From Larix sibirica (lineage: Eukaryota > Streptophyta > Pinopsida > Pinales > Pinaceae), in contig NWUY0303903632.1 of NCBI GenBank assembly GCA_004151065.3, forward strand, positions 1 to 11,592: a DNA stretch of 11,592 nt. Direction: 5' to 3'. Made by a program: the position numbers and the translations under genes. Shown one piece after another: positions 1-8,699 of the stretch (its first letter is position 1; every line of letters begins with the position of its first letter). The notes beneath the pieces were generated by a model that had not been told where the DNA came from, searched no databases, and saw only the letters and a program-made list of their open reading frames with translations.

Positions 1-691
1 TTATGAAACTAACCAAAAAGATACATATTCTTATTCGATAAACTTACCCCATTTTTAATGACTATTAAACTATTTTATAGTTGTACAATTTATGAGTGCT
101 ATTTGGCTGTCGTTTTTATGTTCGTGGGCAATTTTTTTGCAATGTACAATGTTTGATGGTTTCCACTACTGGTTTTGCCCCTGTATTTTTTTCTATTGCA
201 ATTTAATAGTCCCTTTGTTCAATACCTTCTCATTTTTTTGGGATAGGTTATATTATTCAATTGATATCGTTTTTAACAACTATAAATAATATTTTATTCG
301 AAATTTAAAAAAAAATGCTAAATACTCTAATACTGCTTATATCATCTCCAATTCAACATAAGTTTGCTAGACAAATCCCTTGCATTGTTCATCTTTTTAT
401 TATATTTAATTACAAAAATCATTTCTATGTGTGAACAACTCATCAGGAAAATGATTATAATTTATCTCTCGGCCTAGAGGAATCTATAAGGATATTATTT
501 TGGATATAATCATATAAATATTGTTAACCATACAAACATTGCAATTAGGGTAATCATTGAATGCAAGAAGTATTAATGAGAGTAGGACTTTTTATGCAAA
601 GAGGGGAATAATGAGTGAGGTACGTCCGGGAAGATACGTATTTTATTCTAAAGAAGAAAAGAGTCATGAGTCAATAGCCTTCAAAGATATT
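1..691. other. AT-rich stretch with no gene seen
   Basis: I see no coding, RNA or element signal. The short open frame at 92-289 (plus) is rich in Phe, Trp and Cys from T-rich DNA, with no recognisable motif, and is most likely chance. Confidence 0.6.
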
Positions 692-746
692 GTTTGACAG
701 CACGAGGCCTCCATATATGCACTGGTTTGACAGCATGAGGCCTCCA
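692..746. repeat. 33-bp period direct repeat (GACAGCAYGAGGCCTCCA)
   Basis: GTTTGACAGCACGAGGCCTCCA (692-713) is followed 33 bases later by the same 22 bases with one C-to-T change (725-746). The unit includes the palindrome AGGCCT. No coding context was found. Confidence 0.85.
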
Positions 747-1050
747 AGCTTGATTGACAAATCCATTAGTAACAAGTCATTTTTTCGGCCTAAGAATATC
801 TAATGAATTTATAACATAGCCCGTAAAAACACCGAGAACTAATGTTGCACCTTGACTTTGTTATTTCTTTCAATGACCTCAGCACGTATTAATGAAATGT
901 GATGACAATAATAGTTGATCCACATTTACTGTTCGTAATTTTTCGTTGAATATAATATTTTTTTAAAGGTGCATAAGGATTTATATGCCACCCATTTATT
1001 ATGTTAAAGAGAAAGCATTTATTTAAAGGCATTGCAATAAGATTGTTAAA

Positions 1051-1138
1051 TTAAAACGAGGTAGAGAGAAGTGAAACTTTAAGTTGCTGTACTCTTAAAA
1101 CGAGGTAGAAAGAAGTGAAACTTTAAGTCCTTGCACTT
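1051..1138. repeat. Tandem duplication, 2 x 44 bp
   Basis: Two adjoining 44-base units (1051-1094 and 1095-1138), starting TTAAAACGAGGTAGA, are nearly identical over the first 34 bases and diverge slightly in the last ten. The high similarity suggests a fairly recent replication-slippage or unequal-exchange event. Confidence 0.9.
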
Positions 1139-1310
1139 ATACATTAATATAATTATTTGAATAATTTTAAATGTAGAAGTAACAGTGTACAAGTTTCATT
1201 GTCATGCTTTCCACTTAAAAGAAAAATTGAATTGTAATGTTTTAGGGTATGAGATGATGATCTTTATTTTTGCTTTTGAATGACTTGAACTTCAGTATAT
1301 TAGAATTTCT

Positions 1311-1500
1311 TTAAGAATAAATAGAATTCCAAGTGCAATGGAAGTAAAATTATTCAAAATATTTTACTTTTTTAGTAGAAGGAAAATAAAAAAACTTTGA
1401 TTAATATATTTTATTTTTTATATTAAGAATAAATAGAATTCAACCAAGTGTAATGGAAGTAAAATTATGTTTATCATTTACTTTCAAAATATTTTATTTT
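1311..1500. repeat. Direct repeat of about 60-80 bp, copies about 112 bp apart
   Basis: TTAAGAATAAATAGAATTCC (from 1311) through GAAGTAAAATTAT and CAAAATATTTTA recurs from 1423. The second copy carries small insertions: about 4 bases after GAATTC and about 17 bases after AAAATTAT. The intervening DNA is A/T-rich. It is an older duplication than the 44-bp one. Confidence 0.85.
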
Positions 1501-2324
1501 TATAATACAAAGCAAGTCATAGAACATTGACCAACATTTCATGTGTATTTTTTTAAGACTCTCATGGTCACCTGCATAAATATAAATTAAATGAAATCAT
1601 TTTCAATTTTTCCATGAAACTTTTAGGGTGGATGAATCATCAAATATCAAATTTTGGTTGGATAAGAATATTATACAGGATCCACTAGGTGGCAATGTCT
1701 CCGACTTTGCTAAAAGTATTGCTATAACACAAAAGATATAGAAATAAAAACCTAGAAGAAAAACATCCATGCAAAAGAATATGTATCATCATTTGAAAGG
1801 TGATGCTTCATCAAAAATTTAATTTCTCTATTAAAATAGCACTCTTTGAAATCCTTTGCTACTACAGAAATAAATGTACTTTATTTCAGCAAGTTGATTT
1901 AACCCTAACTTGCATAGGCCACATGCAAAATAATAAAAGACTAATTAACATTGCTCTAGTTAATAAAGCTCATAACAATTGCCAACACAGATGCAATGTC
2001 AGAAACATTACCACCTCATAGCTCTTGTGTTTTTCTTATATATGATCTCCTTTTATTACACCATCATATTTTGTTTTTATACCTTTTAAACCCTAAGTAG
2101 GGTACCTATTTTCACTTGCTGAGCTCTCATTTACTTTGAGCTCGAAATTTCCTTTGAAATTGTATTTGTTGCACGATACATTGCAAGCGGAATCACATTT
2201 GAAGTGTGACTATACATATTCTAGTATTTCATTGTGTGTGAAAAAGTTGTTTCTAGCCAAAAAGAGCATTGGTGGATAAATGCAATTCTAAACCGAAGTA
2301 TCGATAGCAAAGGACTATGAGTGA
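1501..2324. other. AT-rich stretch with no gene seen
   Basis: No supported feature. The open frame at 1800-2021 (plus, 73 codons) shows no domain and is probably chance. The segment near 2090-2105 (CCCTAAGTAGGGTACC) is a short imperfect palindrome of no known role. Confidence 0.55.
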
Positions 2325-2632
2325 GGAAAGGTGATTTAAGTGTGACGTCTTGACCAAGCAATCACTTTCCAAGCACAACGTTTTCCAAAAAGACTTTTAT
2401 CAAGAAAATGTATCAACAAGTAACTAATCATTTGAAGCATATGTGTATCGATGAAAATACTTTTCTTCGCCAACATAGTGGTGAGGAAAGGATTTTCTTT
2501 GCTAATGCATCGACATGAAAAAATACTTTTCTAGAGCAAAATGTTGGTGATAAAAAGTCATTTGGACACCAGTGAAAAATGGGCGAGTAAACCTCTTTTG
2601 AGAGCAAAATGTTGTGAAGGAAAAGAGGTTTA
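2325..2632. repeat. Row of five stem-loops, partly a 67-68-bp tandem repeat
   Basis: Five hairpins follow one another. A: 2325-2336 with 2360-2370, 11 pairs and one bulge. B: 2378-2385 with 2404-2411, 8 pairs including one wobble. C: 2453-2468 with 2483-2497, 14 pairs with one mismatch. D: 2521-2530 with 2553-2563, 10 pairs and one bulge. E: 2588-2599 with 2621-2632, 12 perfect pairs. C, D and E start 67-68 bases apart. D and E share the loop core AGAGCAAAATGTTG (2533-2546 and 2601-2614), while their stems differ in sequence but each still pairs. The row lies downstream of pol in element orientation, where plant Tat/Ogre elements are known to carry tandem repeats. Confidence 0.75.
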
Positions 2633-3452
2633 AGGAGAGACATTAATTATTTTAAGCGCTTTACACTTTATCCAAGACCACTTTACATCTTTGCAAGGAC
2701 CGATAAAACATTCAAAGTTAATTATAATAATTCCAGGTAGAAAACATAAGCATGGGGAGTTTAATTCTAAATACTTCACCTAAGTTCATTTAGACTCAAA
2801 AAGACTTGCAATCTGTCCAATTAGGAAGAGCTTCAAATACAGAATAGTACTTTCAGTAAATTAATGCATATGCCATAATAAAATAAAATAGGGGAATAAT
2901 GATAATGACCATTGAGGATGCACCCAACTAAAACAATGATACGAAAAATACTCAATGAAAACATACCAACCATTGGTGTACCATGATCAAGATGAATTTG
3001 CAAAAACATGGCCGAGAGAGTGTGCATTTGGTCATTGATCCCTGATCTAGAATTAAAAGTGGGGCCCCAAGTTAAATGATTGGGGGGGGCTATTGAGGGT
3101 TCAAAAACTGACGACTCATTGGGAAAAGCCAAAATCTCTACTAGATTATAGTTTCATGCAATATTTGAAGAGTAAATACATCATCTTGTTTTTCAGTCAC
3201 CAAGGTATTTAGTAGGTCATGGTGGGTCCTTCTGAACTTGTCTTGCGAGAGAGTCAATAATCATACTCGCACATCCATTTTTAGAAACTTCATTCATTGT
3301 ACTAAATATATATTATACTGAGGTTCATTTATATCGAACGTGAATAAATAATCTAGGTTATATTCTAGGTCACGTGATTTGATAGATCTGGGATTGAAAT
3401 ATTTTCACCAGGCACCATTTGATATTCCTCAGGTGTTTCTCCACTGTCCATT

Positions 3453-3529
3453 GTGTCCATAGCCCAAATGGACTCACAATGACATCATAGACATGTCCCC
3501 ACTACCAATGAGGGTCCATAGCCCCAATA
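3453..3529. repeat. Pair of TCCATAGCCC segments with an adjoining stem-loop
   Basis: GTGTCCATAGCCCAAATG (3453-3470) recurs with few changes as GGGTCCATAGCCCCAATA (3512-3529), 59 bases apart. The first copy sits in the loop side of an imperfect hairpin: CATTGTG-TCCA on the left pairs with TGGA-CACAATG on the right, with a two-base bulge. The origin is unknown; a degraded short duplication is the simplest reading. Confidence 0.55.
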
Positions 3530-3544
3530 GAGTTATTTGTGTAT

Positions 3545-3554
3545 CCCTTTTATA
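3545..3554 (-). promoter_or_regulatory. TATA-like box, TATAAAAGGG
   Basis: On the minus strand this reads TATAAAAGGG, a good plant TATA-box shape, about 590 bases downstream of the pol stop. If the 3' LTR lies here it would be the LTR promoter. No matching sequence was found near the 5' end of the element, so the assignment is weak. Confidence 0.25.
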
Positions 3555-4138
3555 ACTAAACTTCCTTTCCCAACGTTTGCACTTATTTTGGTTGTTCATG
3601 ACTAAACAATGAATGGGGAAGTAGTGGATTTGAAACATTTACTAGGATATTTTCCTTCTATTGGGGTTTGAGTTAAGCCTTTCAATGTAGAGCTATTTTA
3701 TAAATCCATTTATCTTTTGACCCATGGAATTTTGACTTTTCACCCTTCTCATGATCAATGTGAGTGTGTGTGGGTCCCTACAAAAAATCATATCTATTTT
3801 TTAAATTGGATGTGAAGGTGACCATGAATAACTACTATGAGTGTTCCTAGTCCAACCACTCACGCTATATTTTCCTTGTTCTTGGGACTCACAACTTGTA
3901 TCTTTATCCCTTCTGACCAATTTTAGAGAACAACACATAGGATTCTAAAACCTATACTCCATGTGCAATTACTATCTATAGTTTAGAGAAGATCAGAACA
4001 TCAAATAACTATTATACTAAAAAAATAAAACTTTCACATGCAAGAGAGGAACAGCTGAAAAGTAAATAATCATAACCTATGAAAGGAAAATATATAGACT
4101 AAACTACTATATACAAGTCAGTTGATTTGTTAAGACAA

Positions 4139-5395
4139 CTAACTGAAGTACCTCTTCAGCATTTTTTCATTAAAAAGAAGGATATCCACATCCCCTTCCA
4201 TCTCTCTTAGTGATACATACCAGAGCCTAGTTCTTCAATTATCTCATACAAACCAAGCCATAATTGTTGGAACTTAATGTGCCTCCCCTTGGGTTCATTG
4301 AGCTTATCCCATTTGAGAACCAGGTCTCATATATCGTATACCTTGCAAGTTTCTAAATGTTTGTCAAATCATGTTTTCATTGTTTGTTGGTGAAAATCAA
4401 ATTTCATCTTATCCTTCTCCCTTCCCTCCTCCAATTGTAGTAAGAGGTTGATTTGACCTTGGATGACTCGAAAATTTTGTCCTCCGACAGATTGTGTCAA
4501 TTGAAGGTCTTTGGGCAGATTGTGTCAATTGAAGGTCTTCGGGCAGACTGTGTCAATTGAAGGGATGGTAAGAGGATGTTGGGAAGTAAGATGGATTATT
4601 TCTCATAGACAAATAAGTATGGGGATGTTCCTAATACAACCTTAGGATCTCTTGGCCCATAAATCTTTGAATAATGCATTATGGCAATTTCTATGATGAT
4701 CCACTACATTTATTTTTTAGGATCCTAATGGGGTTCTTATTAGTGGATTCAACTATGCCATTTCCGTAGGGGTAGTTGTTGTCCGGATAACGTAGGATGA
4801 TCCCTCCTTCTAAGGAAAATTCAGTCAACTTCAAAAAAGATAAATATGAATCATTATCAAAGACTAAGATTGATGGGATACCAAACCTGGTGATCAGTTG
4901 TTGTTCAAGGAAATCGATGATGAGCGCTTCATTTACCTTAACTAATGGCACAAATTCAACTCATATTGTGAAATCGTCAATGGATGTCAATATGTACATA
5001 TTCTATTTTTAGGACTTTGGATTGATCTCTCCTATAATGTATATACCACATTGTTGAAATTGTTTGATGATCGTTACTAGTTGTAGTGGGATAGAAAGCT
5101 TCTTTTCACACCCACCATTTTTTGACACACTTGAATTTTTGGGTGTAAGCATGGGAATTTCTAAATAATGTGGGACAATAGTATCCTTCCCTCATAATAT
5201 TTTGTGTTGTGGTTTCTCTAGTAAAGTTCCTTCCAACAGGCCCATCATGCAATTCCTTGAGGCCTTTATCAACATCTTTCTTCTTGAGGCATCTTAGCAA
5301 TAACACATTATAATTTTTTTTGAACTAAATTCCATTCAGTAGGATGTATTATGAATATTTGAGCCTCAAGGCCCTATTTTTCTTGGAATTTAGAT
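4139..5395 (-). pseudogene. pol: Broken integrase (zinc finger, DDE core, C-terminal domain)
   Basis: Integrase inserts the DNA copy into the genome. Zinc-finger part (5306-5106): LHDGPVGRNF and MREGYYCPTLFRNSHAY; the second His of the HHCC finger is Asn and the first Cys is Phe. After a frame change near 5100, the core opens with GIYIIGEINP, where the first catalytic Asp is Tyr (5039-5041). The other two are intact in 4951-4691: Asp32 in VFDND and Glu68 in GNGIVESTNK, exactly 35 residues apart. The core tail (PKVVLGTSPYLFVYEK, ILLPNILLPSLQLT) leads into a tripled 28-bp segment. Beyond it are LLLQLEEGREKDKMKFDFHQ, DLVLKWDKLNEP, KFQQLWLGLYEIIEELG and LLFNEKMLKRYFS, the last ending at TAG 4139-4141. 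This TAG is probably the real pol stop. Confidence 0.93.
4488..4562 (-). repeat. 28-bp unit in 2.7 copies inside the integrase C-terminus
   Basis: Three copies of a unit starting CAGATTGTGTCAATTGAAGG begin at 4488, 4516 and 4544, with only single-base differences, and the third is partial. In the minus-strand reading, one copy alone joins the flanking integrase blocks (SLQLTQS to GGQNFRVIQGQINLLLQ) in frame. The two extra copies add 56 bases and shift the frame. This is therefore a late local duplication in a dead element, not a functional repeat. Confidence 0.9.
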
Positions 5396-5985
5396 TGTTG
5401 GGATTGTACCATTTTGTATAAACTGTGTCAAATCAACATACCATGAGTTTTATGGGACTAGAAGAAAGAGGACTTCTTGATCATAGAGTGATATTTCATT
5501 TTCACATCCTTATTCTATATCTAATTATCCTACTATTATTTTACATAAGCATTGGCCTCTTACCATATTGGTTGGCTTGAATTCTAGGTTGTATTCCTGA
5601 AAAACAATCATCTAATTTCCTCTTCTTTCTCCTAGTTCCTTGTGAATGAATAAAGATTTTATTGTTGGGTATGGTATGATTAGTTTAGTGTGATTATTTG
5701 GATATAGATCTTCAACCATTTTACATATCTGAACATCGCAAAAGCCATTTTTTCAATAGATTGATAGTTTAGTTTCACCCCTTGTAAACCAATTCTCGTG
5801 AAAGAAATTTGGCATTCATTTCCATGGTCATTATTGTGGGTGACTAGAGAGTGATCATATGTGAATGCATACAATATAAAGTCTTTTTCAAAGTTTAAAA
5901 TATATAATGTTGGTGCAACAATGGTTGTAGATTTGATCTTCTTGAAGGATTCCTTTTCAATTTGGGTCCATTTTAACACAACATC
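5396..5985 (-). pseudogene. pol: Broken gypsy RNase H and connection region
   Basis: This follows reverse transcriptase in frame. LKWTQIEKESFKKIKS and IVAPTLYILNFEKDFILYAF (5979-5860) are the junction to the RT_RNaseH_2 domain. Then come GNECQISFTRIGLQGVKLNY and IEKMAFAMFRYVKWLKIYI. The usual opening Asp-Ala-Ser of this RNase H reads Phe-Thr-Tyr, so the first catalytic Asp is missing; the Glu of the IEK block is kept. Near 5690 the frame changes and the connection region follows: IKSLFIHKELGERRGN, a TAG at the expected Trp, EYNLEFKPTNMVRGQCLCK, and NSWYVDLTQFIQNG. A second change near 5395 leads into integrase. A degenerate first RNase H alongside an added second one is a known theme in dual-RNase-H plant elements. 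Confidence 0.9.
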
Positions 5986-5999
5986 CTTCTTGATAATTT

Positions 6000-6993
6000 T
6001 CTACAAAGGTTTGGTGATCTTAGTAAAATCAAATACAAATTTTCTAACAAAATTGACTTTGTTGAACAAATATTGCATGGAATTCTTGTTAATCGGAATT
6101 GGGATTTGGGTAATGGTTTTCACCCTTTTTGGATTGATAAGAATCCCATATTTAGAAATAATATGGTCCAAGATATTTCCTTATGTGAAGACAAAAATTC
6201 TTTTCATGGGGTTTAAGGAAATATTATATTTCCTACATCTTTCAAAACTTCATCTGAGGTTATGGACATGATATCCTCTTTTCTTGGAGTAGACTGTGGC
6301 ATTATCCAAATAAACCACCAATATCTGATTTACAAACCCCCAAAATTCTATATCCATGGCTCACTAAAAAGTATCACTGACATTTACCAATCCAAATGGC
6401 ATATGGAAATAGAGAAATATTTCCCATTTTGTTCGAAATGTGGTCTTTAATTTTTCTTCTTCAACCATAAGTACTTGGTTATAACCGGAGAAACCGTTAA
6501 GGAGATAAAACATATCAGAACTTAACACTACTTATTAAATATAGTCCATTAGGGAAACATGATAGTTGTCTTTATTTGATGCTCGGTTTAGATTCCTGGT
6601 GTCAACACATAATTTGAATTCTCTTGATTTTTTCTGAACTTGCACTTGCTTTGCCACCCACGTAGAATGACATACCTTGAAAATTATCTTAGCATCCAAC
6701 AACTTTAACTCTTTCTATACCAATGTATCTAACATTGGATAGAATTTCCTTAGCTTTTTTTTAAATGGTTTAGCATCCTCCTTAAGAGGTATTACATGCT
6801 GAATACTTATTGTGTCATATGTCTAATTCTTGTAGGACTAGAAAAAGACATCAATATATTGTTTGAAAAGGTGAATGAATGCTTGTATTTCTCATTGTGG
6901 GAAATATATCCCCAGGATAATGTTCTTTGGGTTCTCAACGACACCCAAATTCAATACTTCATGGCTCATTGAGAAATTGATGGTCTTCACATT
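6000..6993 (-). pseudogene. pol: Broken reverse transcriptase
   Basis: This domain would copy element RNA into DNA. It stays in one frame from 6993 to the RNase H. In order: linker TINFSMSHEVLNLGVVENPKN; IHLFKQYIDVF; IQHVIPLKEDAKPFKKKLRK; finger motif KIIFKVCHSTWVAKQV (from 6690); CVDTRNLNRAS; motif A region LLNGFSGYNQV; TTFRTKWE; MPFGLVNVSDTF; motif C VVYLDNATVYSK; LNPMKR; HIISKYGILINPKR; and the thumb NFVRKFVFDFTKI. Motif A has Asn for catalytic Asp (6496-6498), and the second Asp of the YxDD box is Asn (6301-6303); only the middle Asp (6304-6306) remains. In-frame stops include a TAG at 6717-6719 and adjacent TAG-TGA at 6366-6361 after DTF, where Gln-Arg is usual. Family identity is certain; function is lost. 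Confidence 0.95.
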
Positions 6994-7074
6994 TACATGC
7001 TTAAGTAATTTTCTTACAGGTCACACATATTTTCCAAAGTCACAATTCCTTTCAACATTAAGTTTCTTTTAATT

Positions 7075-7660
7075 CTTTCTTCCCTCCCTCATATCTTTGA
7101 AAAGACTCAGTGTGCTCTACATCATCAATTACTGCTTCTTTGAAATAGATTTCCTTTCTTAAAAATTGGATTATTTGTTGGTCATCATTAAATACCCTCT
7201 AGTAAGTGACATTGTCTGAAAATGATGTGTTAAAAAGTAGTTGCATAGAGAATCCATATGTAAAATGCGACAAGTTTGAAGTAGCATTAGCTAACTTGTC
7301 TGCATCCACATTCTTTAAATGAGGAATTGGCAAAAAATTAAAGGCATCGGAATGATTAATTAGTCTCCATGCCTCACTTTGATAGCTCTTCAAATAAGGT
7401 GATAAATAGTGGATAGAGCTTCTTACTTTCCTCACTATTATTTTAGAATAACCAAAAACCTTCAATGATTTTATTTTTAAATCAATTTCATGTTTTATAC
7501 CTTGGATTAAGGTCTCATATTCAATCATGTTATTGGTGCATTCGAAATCCAATCTACAAGAGATCAAGTGACGTTTTTATGTTGAGGATTGATCAAAATG
7601 TAATATATTGTTCTTGCGCTTTCTTATGACTTATAGATCTGTTAAAAAACAAATTACAAA
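7075..7660 (-). pseudogene. pol: Extra RNase H domain (RVT_3, archaeal-like) upstream of RT
   Basis: RNase H removes RNA from RNA:DNA hybrids during reverse transcription. The clean part (7567-7199) carries RLDFECTNNMIEYETLIQG, SLKVFGYSKIIVRKV, YLSPYLKSYQSEAWRLI and LKNVDADKLANATS, the four-block pattern of the RVT_3 family. The first block (FFNRSISH, 7643-7641 for the catalytic position) is in another frame, with Asn where Asp is expected. The second acidic residue (Glu16 of the clean ORF) and the last (Asp90) are kept. The third Asp is Tyr40 (7448-7450), so the site is dead. The frame continues past a TAG (Trp position) into RVFNDDQQIIQFL and a charged linker to about 7075. In known Tat elements this domain sits after the gypsy RNase H. 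Here it lies between protease and RT. Confidence 0.88.
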
Positions 7661-7777
7661 TGTTAGTATCTACATTAGCATGTCAGTTGAATCTACTATG
7701 TCTAATATGGTACAATTGTCATTTTTATTAGCCTAAGCAAAGTGAAGGAGTTCAAATTGTTCATCATTTCCCAACAT

Positions 7778-8560
7778 TTATTCTTCTACTCCATAATTTC
7801 CTAATTTCAATTTCAAGGAAATAATTTCCCAAGATTGATTGAGTGAAATGTATGGGTTCATTTGATCCTTATAGCTATGTGATAATGTGTTTCTTGTGAA
7901 CTTCTTGGTTAATACGTATTTGGTTTTTTTTCCCACCCTAGGGAAACCAAATAGGAGACCAATCAGTAGAAAATAACCTTGCAATTTCTAAGACAAATAC
8001 TTGCTAATCAACAAGCCATATGATTTAGGGATAACAACCACAACAATGCCAATGGTTTGGTAGAAATTGGGGTTAGAGGCTACTCTTATTAATACATATC
8101 TGAGCTCACCCATTCCCTTTACAACATACCTATCTAGTTGAATGAGTTAAGTGGGACACTTCGTTGGAGTTGCATTAATTTTTTGACAAATAGAAAAAGG
8201 AATTACATTTTAAAAGAACCCCGAATCCACTAAACAATTATGCACATTGTGATTAAAAATCTCAAAGGTTAATAGAAATGAGGTGTTTGGGACTTTTCAT
8301 TATTTCCAATTGAATCAGCATGCACTGCAGTTTTTTGTTTTGTCTCCAGGTATAAATTCAACATAGGATATTTCTGTTTTGTTTCCAAATTAGCTATTCT
8401 CCCTTGTGTTGGTTCATGTGGTGATGAGAAGGCTTGTAACAAGAGGTATCACTATGGAGTAATGTTGCAGATATCAAATATATACAAAATTTCTATTATT
8501 TTCTTCAAATCTTCTACTGCGTTGTAATCCATGGAGGTGGTGAGCACATTGGATATTTCT
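7778..8560 (-). pseudogene. pol: Broken retropepsin (aspartic protease) region
   Basis: This is the protease that would cut the Gag-Pol polyprotein. The N-terminal linker has DYNAVEDLKKI (about 8540-8500). The protease core begins with FEIFNHNVHNCLVDSG; the catalytic Asp of VDSG is intact (8219-8230), but the following Ala is Phe and is followed by a TAA. Further signals are NVIPFSICQKINATP, QLDRYVVKGMGELRYVLIRVASNP and a flap/C-terminal region IPKSYGLLISKYLS with a stop at the expected Trp/Ala position. One base is out of frame near 8285. A compensating shift near 7950 also breaks the last part, where TDWSPIWFP is visible in a second frame. The region is a dead relic. Assignment to the family rests on motif order and context, both clear. 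Confidence 0.85.
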
Positions 8561-8699
8561 ATTTTCTTTGTCATAGTTGCAACTGTAGTTTTGGAAGGCG
8601 TGGTAGTGGGATGAATCGAGGAAGAAGTTAAAGTTATGGGACCCTTGTTCCTAAGAGGATGATATCATTGGATTCACTAAGTGACTTGTAATTCTTCAA

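Larger units (their letters stand above)
2633..4138. other. Noncoding stretch downstream of pol; presumed 3' UTR and perhaps 3' LTR
   Basis: About 1.5 kb with no recognisable protein. Short ORFs here (for example 2833-3132 minus, 99 codons) have no motif I know. It holds an 8-base G run (about 3082-3089), the palindrome TGGGGCCCCA (3060-3069), and a pair of related segments at 3453-3470 and 3512-3529. On the minus strand there are also purine-rich tracts that could serve as a polypurine tract, such as those near 3741-3755 and 3565-3575. None is convincing enough to fix an LTR edge. Confidence 0.5.

Noticed and set aside
2325-2632. CRISPR-like array
   Set aside because: Repeats are hairpins with diverged stems, spacing is irregular at the start, there are no cas genes, and the DNA is plant-like.
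2428-2643. Minus-strand open frame of 71 codons with repeated Ser-Arg-Lys-Val-like peptides
   Set aside because: The peptide repetition is produced by the hairpin repeat units in the DNA; no start context and no known domain.
3082-3089. G8 homopolymer as a regulatory or quadruplex signal
   Set aside because: A single G run cannot form an intramolecular quadruplex; treated as simple sequence.
2833-3132. Minus-strand open frame of 99 codons
   Set aside because: No recognisable domain, begins in unremarkable context and ends in a hydrophobic run from T-rich DNA; likely chance.
5861-6450. Open frames on the plus strand (136 and 62 codons)
   Set aside because: They lie antisense to the reverse transcriptase and RNase H relic and show no motif; shadows of the coding strand.
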